Of a stretch of 64,000 nucleotides of DNA, positions 26,501-33,924 are shown piece after piece (positions within the stretch are counted from its first letter, which is position 1; each line of letters starts with the position of its first letter). The notes under the pieces were generated by a model. That model had not been told where the DNA came from. It saw only the letters and a program-made list of their open reading frames with translations, and ran no database searches. Where the stretch lies: contig JAJDEW010000163.1 in NCBI GenBank assembly GCA_029259595.1, positions 1-64,000 on the forward strand, written 5' to 3'. The position numbers and the translations under genes were made by a program. Origin of the DNA: Planctomycetota bacterium. GTDB taxonomy: Bacteria; Planctomycetota; UBA1135; GCA-002686595.

Positions 26501-26775
26501 TGCGCCGAGGTGCGATGGAGCGCCTGTCCCCGATCCTGATGACGGCCCTGGCGTCGGGCCTCGCGCTCGTTCCGCTCGCCCTGAAGGCGGAGGAGCCCGG
26601 TACGGAGATCCTCACCCCCATGGCCTACGTCATCCTCTTCGGCCTGATCTCGTCGACGGTCCTGAACATGATCGTCGTTCCCGCCCTGTTCGTCCGCTTC
26701 GGTCGAACGACGGCTCCCCCAGGCTCGAACCCGAGCCCGAGCGGCCAGCTCGCGATCGAAGGAGCACAACGATGA
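23581..26775 (+). CDS. Heavy-metal RND efflux pump (CusA/CzcA family)
   Basis: 1064 residues, normal for HME-RND pumps that drive metal export with the proton gradient. The N-terminus NNLILWSLRNRLAVLLLSVV and DVFPDLTAPTVTVIVEGHGMA are typical, and TM4 has the proton-relay acids in GALVDDAIIDVENVVRR. The C-terminal half contains GQFENATATNRRLALLGALVV. Whether it exports Cu/Ag or Zn/Co/Cd cannot be read with confidence; the His-rich upstream gene favours a divalent metal (inference). It is 11 bp after the adaptor, and its stop overlaps the next start by 4 bp. Confidence 0.95.
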   Translation: MINNLILWSLRNRLAVLLLSVVLLAVGAATTLRMPVDVFPDLTAPTVTVIVEGHGMAPQEMETLVTFPVESAVNGAANVRRVRSATSVGIAVVWVEFEWGTDIYRARQTVTERLASVAPALPEQVEPPALAPVSSIMGEILFLSLTSDRHDPMELRTVAKSRIRRRLLSVAGVSQVTPIGGDEKQFQVVLSTQRLQAFGISMADVAQALRASNENVSAGFLIDGGSESVVRGIGRVADSTDIARTVITTRKGQPITVGEVSVVRVGAAIKRGTGSASMRGPDWEPITRDGVIVAIQKQPEANTLELTKELDDVLDELQTALPEGMLINKRLFRQADFIEHSIRNTTSALFEGGLMVLLVVVLFLASFRASLITLLAIPMSLVTAILALRFSGASINTMTLGGMAIAIGALVDDAIIDVENVVRRLRENRALPPEQRKPAIRVVFDASVEVRTSIVFATFIILLVFAPLFFLSGVEGRLLRPLGVAFCVSLAASLVTALTLTPALCAYLLPNSKTVTDGLKPFVVRVLERAYAAPLAWAMASPVAVTAPALALLALAILAAARMGKNFLPEFNEGALVVGLVTLPGTSLEQSDRLARIVETTLMKHPEIEAIGRRTGRAEEDEHVQGVEASEIDLTLDMQAPARLGLERRSKSELLEALRKDLAGVPGVQATFGQPIGHRIDHMLSGTRANIAVKIFGDELARLRALAGRVEELMGTIPGVVDLSAEQQVDVPQVRVEFRRDALARYGVRIAEASRTLEAAFQGTVVSQVLEDQTTHDLALRLGTGDTASKADVEAILVDTPAGFRVPLKALAQIHEDRGPNFITREDVQRKIVVMCNVAGRDMGSVVEDIRARIADEVELPPGYYVEYGGQFENATATNRRLALLGALVVLGIGFLLHVMFRSTRDTLLIMANLPFALIGGVLGAYFAGGVISVASIIGLISVFGIAARNGIMLVSHVRHLQLHEGVEEFAEAVRRGAMERLSPILMTALASGLALVPLALKAEEPGTEILTPMAYVILFGLISSTVLNMIVVPALFVRFGRTTAPPGSNPSPSGQLAIEGAQR

Positions 26776-28178
26776 GTCACCGCACGACCAGCATCTGCAC
26801 GAGCGCACGGCTCGCCGTCCTCGGTCTGCTGACCGCCTGCGCCCAGGTGGAACCGCGCGCGGACTTCGACAAGGCCCGCGGCCTCATCACGGACAGTACC
26901 GGGCGGGAGGAGGTCTTCGACCCGTACGCCGAGCCGCTCGCGCGTGACGAGCTCGACGCGCTCCTCGCGGACGGGCTGACCCTGGACGAAGCGCTGCGGA
27001 TCGCCCTCTTGAACAACCGCGAGCTGCGGGCCGACTTCCAGGAAATCGGCAGCGCCCACACGGACGTGGTTCAAGCGCAGCTCTTGTCCAATCCGACGCT
27101 GGACCTCTTGCTGCGCTTCCCCGCGGACGGTGGACGCAGCCTGCTCGAGGCCATCCTCGGCCTGCGCCTGCTCGAGCTCTGGCGCATTCCGGTCCGCACC
27201 GAGGTCGCGCGGCAAGAACTCGAAGCGACCGTGCTCCGGATCGCGCGGCGGGCCGGTGAACGCCTCGCCGACGCGCGCAACGCCTACCATGCGGCCGTGG
27301 CCGCCGAGGAGCTCCTGCGAGTGGCGGAGGAAAACGTCGAGCTGGCGACGCGCTCGCACGGCGCCGTGCGCGAGTTGCACGCGGCCGGTGCCGCCGACGC
27401 GTTCGACGAGAACCTCGCGCGCGGACCGCTGCTCGCGGCCCAGCTCGCGGTGCGCACCGGCCGCATCGACGCCGCCAACGCGAAGCGCGAGCTGGCGAAG
27501 CACCTCTCCCTCGCACGCCCGGGGGACACCCTGTGGTTGACCGACGCGCTGCCCGAACCGCTGCCTGAACCGCTGCCCGGCCTGCTGCTCGAACGGGCCC
27601 CGACCGAACTCGACGCGGAAGCGCTCGTCGAGCGGGCGCTCGGCTCGCGCCTCGACCTGCGCGCGATCGAGGCGACGCTCGCCGCGCTGGAGGCCAGCGT
27701 GCGCCTGGAAGGCCGCAAGGGCCTCGGAGAAGCCAGCGCGGGCCCCGCCCTCGAGCGGCCGGCGGGCAGCGGCGAGAACCTCGTCGGCCCCTCGGTCAGC
27801 CTCACGCTCCCGCTCTTCGACACCAACCGTGCCGGCGTCGCACGGGCAGAGTTCGAGCTCGAACAGCTGCGCGCGCTGTACGAAGCCGCGCGCGTGGCCA
27901 TCGCCCAGGACGTGCGCTCGAGCGCCGACCGCTGGCACACGTCCAGGACGAACCTCGCCTTCTACGACGAGGACCTGCTCCCCCAGGCGCAACGCTCGCT
28001 CGAGCTCGCGCGGGAGTCCTACTCCGTGGGCCACACGACGCTCCTGGCACTCGTCGAAGTCCAGCGTCAACTGCTCGAGGCCCGGCGCGGCCACGTCCTC
28101 CTGCGGCTCGAGGCGGCCAAGGCGTCCTCGGAGCTGGAACGCGTCGTGGGCTTGCCGCTGCGCGACCTGGTGCCCTGA
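26772..28178 (+). CDS. TolC-family outer-membrane efflux lipoprotein
   Basis: 468 residues from ATG 26772 (ATGA overlap with the pump). A lipoprotein signal ends LGLLTAC. Two repeated helical/beta modules of the OEP family follow: DEALRIALLNNRELRADFQEI and, in the second half, SVSLTLPLFDTNRAGVARAE with RESYSVGHTTLLALVEVQRQ. It forms the trimeric outer-membrane duct of the tripartite metal pump. No metal site is visible. This is the last gene of the operon; an IS relic begins about 110 bp downstream. Confidence 0.92.
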   Translation: MSHRTTSICTSARLAVLGLLTACAQVEPRADFDKARGLITDSTGREEVFDPYAEPLARDELDALLADGLTLDEALRIALLNNRELRADFQEIGSAHTDVVQAQLLSNPTLDLLLRFPADGGRSLLEAILGLRLLELWRIPVRTEVARQELEATVLRIARRAGERLADARNAYHAAVAAEELLRVAEENVELATRSHGAVRELHAAGAADAFDENLARGPLLAAQLAVRTGRIDAANAKRELAKHLSLARPGDTLWLTDALPEPLPEPLPGLLLERAPTELDAEALVERALGSRLDLRAIEATLAALEASVRLEGRKGLGEASAGPALERPAGSGENLVGPSVSLTLPLFDTNRAGVARAEFELEQLRALYEAARVAIAQDVRSSADRWHTSRTNLAFYDEDLLPQAQRSLELARESYSVGHTTLLALVEVQRQLLEARRGHVLLRLEAAKASSELERVVGLPLRDLVP

Positions 28179-28289
28179 GGCGAGCGTCCCGCGCGCCGCG
28201 GGGCGAAGGCGTGCCACGGGCCTTCCGGTCGAGGGGATGTCTCCCGCCTGCCACGGGCGCAAAGACGCCAAGGAGTTGTCGCGATTTCC

Positions 28290-28643
28290 CGCGTCGCCCC
28301 ACGTTAGGATTCACGCCCCCAAGGGGGTCCGATTCGAAGCTCTCAAGGACAGTAGCCTGGAAACGGCTCGAACCTTTGCCCTCAAGGAAGCGGCGGTCGG
28401 CATCTGGGGACACAACGTGCGCGGCTGGGCTCGCCGTGCCTGGAACTCTGGCTGGACTGGGCATCTCGCAGCCGACTGGCACCAATGATCAAGGTGGCCA
28501 AGATGATCCGCTTCCACTTGATCGGAATCCTCAACGCTGACGTGCTCGAGGTCACCAATGCCAGGGCCGAAAGCCTCAACTCGAAGATACAGAGGATCCG
28601 GATGGCACCGTTGTCAAAGCCGCTGGTGTCGTCATGGGGTTGA
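28290..28643 (+). pseudogene. ISL3-family transposase relic (C-terminal part, frameshifted)
   Basis: Two frames together match the C-terminal part of ISL3/IS204-type DDE transposases: RFEALKDSSLETARTFALKE and GHNVRGWARRAW (frame 1, to about 28445), then LDWASRSRLAPMIKVAKMIR, GILNADVLEVTNARAESLNS and KIQRIR (frame 3). The conserved order is intact across one frameshift. There is no start, catalytic N-terminal part or terminal repeat, so it is dead. The rest of 28179-28289 holds nothing I recognise. Confidence 0.75.
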
Positions 28644-28695
28644 CCGACGACGAGGTCGACGGTGCCGTCTCCGTTCAGATCACCGACCCGCTCCT
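28605..28695 (-). pseudogene. Fragment of an FG-GAP/VCBS-repeat protein
   Basis: The complement reads VGDLNGDGTVDLVVGQPHDD followed by TSGFDNGAI, a typical FG-GAP calcium-binding repeat of secreted beta-propeller proteins. It is a single repeat with no start or continuation and abuts the IS relic, so it is probably debris from an insertion or deletion. Confidence 0.5.
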
Positions 28696-28825
28696 GCGAC
28701 CCCCCGGTCCGACGGCCTTGACTGGGGTCCGCCCCCCATCGCAGGACGTGTGGAGGGGTCTCCTAGCAGTCCCCGGCCCGCGCGAAGGCCTGGCGGAGGA
28801 TTCAGGGGGCCGGAGCTTGCAGCCT

Positions 28826-28840
28826 GCTACGTCTGTAGTA
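28826..28840. promoter_or_regulatory. Candidate BlaI operator
   Basis: GCTACGTCTGTAGTA contains the dyad CTAC-N4-GTAG (28827-28838), 26 bp before the blaI-like start. It resembles the TACA/TGTA dyads bound by BlaI/MecI repressors, implying autorepression. Confidence 0.5.
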
Positions 28841-28864
28841 TTCTCTGCCACACCTGTCGAAGAC

Positions 28865-29266
28865 ATGAAGCTCAGCGACGCGGAATGGACGGTGATGAAC
28901 GCCCTGTGGGAGAAGTCTCCCGCCAATGCTCGAGACGTGCTCGAGCACTGTGAGGCGGAGACGTCCTGGGCTTATACGACGGTCAAGACGCTGCTCGCGC
29001 GCCTCGTCGACAAGGGCGCACTCGCGGAGCGCAAGCGCGCGAACACGAGCCTGTACGAGCCGCTCGTCTCACGCACGGAGGCGCGGCGCTCGGCCCTGCG
29101 CTCCCTGCTCGACAAGGCCTTCGACGGCGCCTTCGGGCCCTTGCTCCAGCACATGGTCGCCGACGAGAAGCTCTCGAAGAGCGAGCGCCGGGAGCTGTCG
29201 TCCATGCTCGAGGAGCTCGAAGAGGCACGCCGCGGCGCGGCGCGGACCAAGAGGCGCAAGCGATGA
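28865..29266 (+). CDS. BlaI/MecI-family transcriptional repressor
   Basis: 133 residues. The winged-helix domain of the BlaI/MecI/CopY family is plain: LSDAEWTVMNALWEKSPANA, then TSWAYTTVKTLLARLVDKGA, followed by a helical dimerisation tail. Such repressors leave DNA when cleaved by a BlaR1-type membrane protease. ATG 28865 gives the canonical N-terminus. The stop overlaps the M56 peptidase start by 4 bp, so repressor and sensor-protease are translationally coupled. A dyad operator candidate lies just upstream. Confidence 0.93.
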   Translation: MKLSDAEWTVMNALWEKSPANARDVLEHCEAETSWAYTTVKTLLARLVDKGALAERKRANTSLYEPLVSRTEARRSALRSLLDKAFDGAFGPLLQHMVADEKLSKSERRELSSMLEELEEARRGAARTKRRKR

Positions 29267-30420
29267 GCTTCGAGCTGTCAGGCCTGCCCGCTTCCTGGTG
29301 GGCGCACGCCTCCGAGGCGTCGCTCGAGTTCGCCTGCTTCGCGCTCGTGGTCGCCCTGCTGGACGTCCTGCTCGCGCGCTTCGCCGCTCCCGAGCTGCGC
29401 GCCGCCCTCTGGCTGGCCGTGCTCGCGAAGCTCCTGCTGCCGAGCGCCGTGCCCGCCGCCCTACGCTGGTCGCTTCCGGCCGCGCTCGTTCCTGCGGCGC
29501 TCGAAGAGTCCTTGCGCTCGAACGCCGCTTCCGCCTCCACCTCGAGTCGGCTGGCGCCCGCGGCCTTCGGCCTGTGGTTGGCCGGGGTCGCGCTCCTCGC
29601 TGTGCTCGGCGTCGTACGCTATCGCGGCCTGCGACGAAGACGCTGGGCCGAGAGCGAACCCGCACCGCGCTTCGTGCGCGCGCTCGCCGACGACGTCGCC
29701 GCCCGGCTCCGTCTGGCTCGACCCGCACCGGTGCGCGTCTTCGATGGCCCCGGTGACCGCGGGGGCCCTGTCGTGCTCGGCTACCTGCGCCCGGTCGTCC
29801 TCGTTCCCCGCGCGCTCTTGGCAAGCCGCAAGCGCGAAGAGCTCGAGCTGGTCCTGTTCCACGAGTTGGCCCACGTCAAGCGCCGGGATCCGCTCTGGTC
29901 CCTGCTCTGCCTCGCGCTGCAAGTCCTGTACTGGTTCCATCCGCTGGTGTGGATGGCGCGGCGGCGGCTCGCGCTCCTGCGCGAGCTCGCCTGCGATCAG
30001 ACCGTGGGGCGCGCGCTGGGCGGAGAGACGGCGAGCTATCGACGCGCGCTGCTCTCCCTGGCACGGCCGTGGGCGCTGGAGGCCAGCGGCGAAGGCTTGG
30101 CGTTCCTCACACCGCGGAGCCAGCTCGTCGTACGGCTTCGTTCGCTCGAGCGTCCGGTCGCGAACAACGCTGCCCTGCGCCGCACCCAGGCGGCGGTGCT
30201 CTTCACTCTGCTCTTCGTCTGCTGCCTGCCCAGAGCGCCCCGGTTGACGGTTCCGTTTCCCTACGAGCTCCCTCCGCTCGAGAACCTGGAGGGCTGCCTG
30301 CGCTTGCGCTACGCGGTCCTTGCTATGCAGGCCCATGCGGAGACTGTCGAAGGCTCGGAACTCGCTCCTTGGCTCGTGCCATCCACCCAGAACTCCCCGC
30401 CCGAGGATTCCCAACCATGA
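29263..30420 (+). CDS. M56-family (BlaR1-like) membrane metallopeptidase
   Basis: 385 residues. Hydrophobic helices lie near residues 22-40, 47-66 and 100-118, then the zinc site HELAH (200-204) in VLFHELAHVKRRDPLWSLLC with a downstream ELACDQ Glu ligand, then a helix near 305-318. The family cleaves its cognate BlaI repressor after a signal. Here the C-terminal sensor is short and there is no penicillin-binding domain, so the signal is not a beta-lactam by the classical route. It is coupled to the repressor upstream and to the DUF1579 gene downstream (both ATGA overlaps). Confidence 0.9.
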   Translation: MSFELSGLPASWWAHASEASLEFACFALVVALLDVLLARFAAPELRAALWLAVLAKLLLPSAVPAALRWSLPAALVPAALEESLRSNAASASTSSRLAPAAFGLWLAGVALLAVLGVVRYRGLRRRRWAESEPAPRFVRALADDVAARLRLARPAPVRVFDGPGDRGGPVVLGYLRPVVLVPRALLASRKREELELVLFHELAHVKRRDPLWSLLCLALQVLYWFHPLVWMARRRLALLRELACDQTVGRALGGETASYRRALLSLARPWALEASGEGLAFLTPRSQLVVRLRSLERPVANNAALRRTQAAVLFTLLFVCCLPRAPRLTVPFPYELPPLENLEGCLRLRYAVLAMQAHAETVEGSELAPWLVPSTQNSPPEDSQP

Positions 30421-31034
30421 AACCGATCACTCTCCCCAGCTTCCTGGCCGGCGCCGTGCTCGCCTCGCTGCTCGTCCCCGCGTTCTCCGCTGGCTTCGCC
30501 CAGGAAGCGGGCACTCCGCCGATCGACATGGCCGCGATGATGGCGCAGGCCCAGAAGTACACGAATCCCGGCCCGCATCACGAACAGCTGAAGCGCTGGC
30601 TCGGTGAGTGGGACGCCGAGGTGACCCTGTTCATGGGTGGCAAGGCCACGGAGCCCACCAAGGGAACGTCGAAGTCGGAGTGGCTGATGGAAGGGCGCTG
30701 GCTCAAGTCGGACTTCGAGGGCTCGATGATGGGGATGCCCATGCGAATCGTCTCGATCATGGGCTACGACAACTTCAAGCAGAGCTACGTCGTCACGAGC
30801 GTGAACAGCATGGACACGATCATGATCCACCAGGAAGGCGACATGGACCCGGGCGGGAAGGCCCTCCTGATGTACGGGACGCTCGACGAGTACCTGACCG
30901 GCGAGCACGACAAGATGGTCAAGACCGTGTTCCGGTTCCCTTCGGACGACGAGATCGTCATGGAGGTCCATGACCTGCCGATCGGCGAGAAGAACACGAA
31001 GGTGTTCGAGATCCGCTACACGCGGCGCAAGTAG
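30417..31034 (+). CDS. DUF1579-family exported protein
   Basis: 205 residues. Signal peptide (LAGAVLASLLVPAFSAGFAQ) then a DUF1579 domain: HHEQLKRWLGEWDAEVTLFM, SEWLMEGRWLKSDFEGSMMG and YDNFKQSYVVTSVNSM. The fold is a beta-barrel of unknown function common in Planctomycetota and related phyla. It overlaps the M56 gene by 4 bp and is thus the likely output gene of the BlaI/M56 unit. Confidence 0.85.
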   Translation: MKPITLPSFLAGAVLASLLVPAFSAGFAQEAGTPPIDMAAMMAQAQKYTNPGPHHEQLKRWLGEWDAEVTLFMGGKATEPTKGTSKSEWLMEGRWLKSDFEGSMMGMPMRIVSIMGYDNFKQSYVVTSVNSMDTIMIHQEGDMDPGGKALLMYGTLDEYLTGEHDKMVKTVFRFPSDDEIVMEVHDLPIGEKNTKVFEIRYTRRK

Positions 31035-31046
31035 ACGGAAACGGCC

Positions 31047-31526
31047 ATGACACAGCTCACGATCGAAAAGTTCATCGAGGCGCCGCCCGAAGTCGTGTTC
31101 GACACGGCTCTGAACTTGCACGCGGCGGCGGAGAACATCCGCGGCATCGAGAAGCTCGAGGTGTTGACCGAGGGGCCGATCGGCCTCGGCACGCGCTTCC
31201 GCGAAACGCGCATCATGTTCAAGAAGGAAGCGACGGAGGTCATGGAGATCACCGTCTTCGAGCGTCCCGCGCGCTACGTCTTCGAGGCCGAGAGCCACGG
31301 CTGCAAGTACGTGACGAGCTACGACCTCGTCCCCGAGGGCTCCGGCACGAAGCTCGTGCTGTCCTTCTCGGCGCAACCGCAGACCTTCCTCGCCAAGGTG
31401 CTGGGGATCCTCTTCTCTTTCCTGCTGAAGGCCTGCCTGAAAGCCATCGACAAGGATCTGAACGACCTGAAGGCCGTCGTCGAAGGCCGTTCGACCGGAG
31501 CGGTCGCGAGCCCGAGCACGGCGTAG
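31047..31526 (+). CDS. SRPBCC-family protein
   Basis: 159 residues with the START/SRPBCC ligand-binding fold: TIEKFIEAPPEVVFDTALNL at the N-terminus, EITVFERPARYVFEAESHG in the middle and a C-terminal helix LLKACLKAIDKDLNDLKAVV. The ligand is unknown; no catalytic residues are identifiable. It is 12 bp after the DUF1579 gene and probably in the same operon. Its last 23 bp, including the stop, recur at 35189. Confidence 0.82.
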   Translation: MTQLTIEKFIEAPPEVVFDTALNLHAAAENIRGIEKLEVLTEGPIGLGTRFRETRIMFKKEATEVMEITVFERPARYVFEAESHGCKYVTSYDLVPEGSGTKLVLSFSAQPQTFLAKVLGILFSFLLKACLKAIDKDLNDLKAVVEGRSTGAVASPSTA

Positions 31527-31530
31527 CGCC
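31508..31530 (+). repeat. 23-bp direct repeat, copy 1
   Basis: The 3' end and stop of the SRPBCC gene (beginning GAGCCCGAGCACGG) recur exactly at 35189-35211, downstream of a doxX gene. The second copy is non-coding, suggesting duplication of a gene end. Confidence 0.6.
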
Positions 31531-31770
31531 CACGGAGCAGGTGCTTCGAAACGTCATGGCGCCGAGTGAATTGCTCGACGGGCTCCTGGAGTCTGCTTGT
31601 CGGTCTGCGCACCGGCCTCCAGCCCTTCCTCAGCGCTGCCGGGCAGAGCATGCAGACGACGGAGAGCGACCCGGAAGCCGTCGTCGCGCTCAGGGCCGGA
31701 TCGTTCCTACCGGCTGGCCGGGTTGGAAATACTCGCTCTGGGCTTGAGAGCCGGCCGCTGGGCAGCTATG

Positions 31771-31785
31771 TTTCGGACTCCAAAA
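31771..31785. promoter_or_regulatory. Candidate MarR operator, site 1
   Basis: TTTCGGACTCCAAAA is the palindrome TTTNGG-N3-CCNAAA. The same dyad is at 32440-32454 before the protoglobin gene. It abuts the marR-like start codon, so binding would repress the regulator itself. Confidence 0.65.
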
Positions 31786-32399
31786 TGCGCGTCCCTCTCC
31801 ACACGCGCATCGCCGACGGCCTCGCACGCCTGGGCGCTCTGGCCCGCTTCCACGAGAACCAGAAGTCTCAGGCCGAGGGGCTGTCCCCCCTCCAAGCCCG
31901 GGCTTTGGTCGTGCTCCAGCGCCGCCGAGGGATCCGGCTCGGTGACCTGGCGAGGGAGCTGCTCGTGACCTATGGCACACTCAGTCCCGCGGTCTCTTCG
32001 CTCGAGGAAAAGGCCCTGGTCACGAAGTACGTCGACCCCGAAGAGCACCGGGCCGTCAACTTGGAGCTGACCCGCAAGGGTGCGGCGGCGGCACGGCGCG
32101 TCGAAGGCTGGGCCAGCGAGCTTCTGGCACCCCCGGTGGCCGACCTGGACCCCGACGAGGCGGCCACCCTGCTCGCTTCGCTCCTCAAACTGATTCGAGC
32201 CTTCGAGCGTCGCGGGACGATCACCGCGGCACGCATGTGCTTCACCTGCCGCTACTTCGACCCCAAGGGTGGCAAGGGAGCACGCCCGTACTTCTGCAAC
32301 CTGCTCGAGGAGCCCATCGGCGAGGCCAACTTGCGCATCGACTGCTCCGAGCACGAGCCCGCCGACACCGACCAGTTGGAAGGGCGGCGGCAGGCCTGA
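31785..32399 (+). CDS. MarR-family regulator with Cys-rich C-terminus
   Basis: 204 residues. Residues 1-125 form a MarR winged helix (LSPLQARALVVLQRRRGIRL, LLVTYGTLSPAVSSLEEKAL). The C-terminal about 60 residues add a Cys pattern: MCFTCRYFDP, then PYFCNLLEEP and LRIDCSEHEP. Four cysteines of this kind could hold zinc or an Fe-S cluster and make the protein a redox or NO sensor (inference). ATG 31785 is fixed by similarity starting at MRVPLHTRIADGLARLG; it has little ribosome-site support and touches the operator, so the mRNA leader may be very short. It is followed by an exported protoglobin whose promoter carries the same palindrome. Confidence 0.85.
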   Translation: MRVPLHTRIADGLARLGALARFHENQKSQAEGLSPLQARALVVLQRRRGIRLGDLARELLVTYGTLSPAVSSLEEKALVTKYVDPEEHRAVNLELTRKGAAAARRVEGWASELLAPPVADLDPDEAATLLASLLKLIRAFERRGTITAARMCFTCRYFDPKGGKGARPYFCNLLEEPIGEANLRIDCSEHEPADTDQLEGRRQA

Positions 32400-32439
32400 G
32401 CCAAGCTCCCAGAACCGCGCCCCTCTTCCGATCCTTTCA

Positions 32440-32454
32440 TTTTGGTGTCCTAAA
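32440..32454. promoter_or_regulatory. Candidate MarR operator, site 2 (protoglobin promoter)
   Basis: TTTTGGTGTCCTAAA matches site 1 (reverse complement TTTTGGAGTCCGAAA) at 13 of 15 positions, and the similarity extends into flanking bases. It lies 21 bp before the protoglobin start. Confidence 0.65.
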
Positions 32455-32474
32455 CAAAAACGAACTCACCATCC

Positions 32475-33158
32475 ATGCACACGATCTCCATCTCCCTGTC
32501 CCTCTCCTTCCTGGCGGCGGCCGTCGTCGGCCTGACCTGCCAGTCCCCCTCCACCACGACCTCGCAGAAGGAACCCGGAATCCACGGATACGCCTACGCA
32601 AGCCCCACGCTCGCGACCTCTCCCGTGTCCCTGGAGGAGCTGCACGTGCTCCAGAAGTCCCTCCTCTTCGGCGAGGAGGACGTCGCGGCCCTGCGGATGT
32701 CCCTGGAGGTCCTGCGGCCTCAGGTCGACGACATCCTCGACGTCTGGTACGGCTTCGTCGGGTCGAATCCCCACCTGCTGGCCTACTTCAGCGACCCCGC
32801 GACCAAGGCGCCGGACGCCGCGTACCTGGCTGCCGTCCGCAAGCGCTTCTCCCAGTGGATCCTCGACACGGCCGCAGCCAAGTACGACGAGACGTGGCTT
32901 GCCTGGCAGCACGAGATCGGCCTGCGTCACCACACCACGAAGAAGAATCTCACCGACGGCGGGAAGGGCCCCTCGATCGTCCACTTCCGTCACATGGTCG
33001 CCCTGACGATCCCGGTGACCACGACCCTGAAACCGTTCCTGGAGAAGGGCGGCCACACACCCGAGCAGGTCGAGCGCATGCACCAAGCCTGGGTCAAGTC
33101 CGTTCTCCTGCAAACCATCCTGTGGAGCTTCCCCTACGTCAACGATGGAGAGTTCTAG
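32475..33158 (+). CDS. Protoglobin-domain lipoprotein
   Basis: 227 residues. The first 22 residues form a lipoprotein signal (SLSFLAAAVVGLTC). The rest matches the protoglobin heme-binding family: DILDVWYGFVGSNPHLLAYF, WLAWQHEIGLRHHTTKKN, then FLEKGGHTPEQVERMHQAW and SVLLQTILWSFPYV. Protoglobins bind O2, CO and NO. The ones I know are cytoplasmic, so an exported, lipid-anchored version is unusual. It follows the MarR regulator, shares its operator, and is 4 bp from a thioredoxin-fold gene, suggesting an envelope gas-sensing, NO-scavenging or redox role (inference). Confidence 0.88.
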   Translation: MHTISISLSLSFLAAAVVGLTCQSPSTTTSQKEPGIHGYAYASPTLATSPVSLEELHVLQKSLLFGEEDVAALRMSLEVLRPQVDDILDVWYGFVGSNPHLLAYFSDPATKAPDAAYLAAVRKRFSQWILDTAAAKYDETWLAWQHEIGLRHHTTKKNLTDGGKGPSIVHFRHMVALTIPVTTTLKPFLEKGGHTPEQVERMHQAWVKSVLLQTILWSFPYVNDGEF

Positions 33159-33162
33159 AAGC

Positions 33163-33642
33163 ATGAGATCCGAGATCGGACAACAGGCAGCCGAATGGTC
33201 GGTCGCACGCTGGTTCAACCACGAGGGTGACCTCCGGCTCCAGGACCTCCGAGGTCGTGTCGTCGTTGTCGAAGCCTTCCAGATGCTGTGCCCGGGCTGT
33301 GTCTCCCACGGCCTCCCGCTGGCCCAGCGAATCCGCGAGACCTTCTCGGCGGAGGACGTGGCGGTCATCGGCCTGCACACCGTCTTCGAGCACCACGACG
33401 CGATGCCTCCGCACGCGTTGGAGGTGTTCCTGAGCGAGTACCGCATCCTCTTCCCTGTCGGCGTCGACCGTCCCGCGCAAGGAGGGACGCCAGAGACGAT
33501 GAGCCTCTATGGTTTGCGCGGCACGCCGAGCCTCCTGCTCCTCGATCGCGAGGGCCGCCTTCGAGCCCACCATTTCGGCGTGGTCTCGGACCTGCGCGTC
33601 GGCGCGGAGATCGCTTCGCTCCTCGGCGAGGGAGTCCCGTAG
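33163..33642 (+). CDS. Thioredoxin-fold (AhpC/TlpA-like) protein with CPGC motif
   Basis: 159 residues. A peroxiredoxin/TlpA-type fold: VVVVEAFQMLCPGCVSHGLP with CxxC, later VAVIGLHTVFEHHDAM and the cis-Pro loop GTPSLLLLDREGRL. No signal peptide is seen, so it is probably cytoplasmic despite its exported neighbour. ATG 33163 lies 4 bp after the protoglobin stop; ATG 33145 (overlapping) is an alternative. It may reduce thiols or peroxides, and is likely co-regulated with the protoglobin by the MarR protein. Confidence 0.83.
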   Translation: MRSEIGQQAAEWSVARWFNHEGDLRLQDLRGRVVVVEAFQMLCPGCVSHGLPLAQRIRETFSAEDVAVIGLHTVFEHHDAMPPHALEVFLSEYRILFPVGVDRPAQGGTPETMSLYGLRGTPSLLLLDREGRLRAHHFGVVSDLRVGAEIASLLGEGVP

Positions 33643-33889
33643 ACCTCGGACCCCGCCGATCCGGGGCCAGAGGCCTGTGGGATCGAAGGGTGCACTTGAG
33701 GTGAGCCTGTCGGGTGCGGTCCGTCGGGCCGCACTTGACCTCCGCTCCTCGCGTCGCACACGGCTCGTGGATCTCGTCGTCGAAGCCTCGGCCGCCAACC
33801 CGCGCGGCGAACGAAGCTCGCCCCGCGGCAGCCGTAACTCTGCAAGGAGCAAGAGCTTGAGGACCTACGACCCCCGCGTGGGAGGCAGC

Positions 33890-33918
33890 TTGACCACGCA
33901 TAAGTCCCCGCTTATACT
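33890..33918 (+). promoter_or_regulatory. Sigma-70-type promoter with ArsR operator; leaderless start
   Basis: TTGACC (33890-33895) and TATACT (33913-33918) are 17 bp apart. The dyad ATAAG-N6-CTTAT (33900-33915) lies between and over them, as expected for an ArsR repressor site. The RNA start would fall at about 33925, the A of the ATG, implying leaderless translation. Confidence 0.7.
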
Positions 33919-33924
33919 TTGGTC

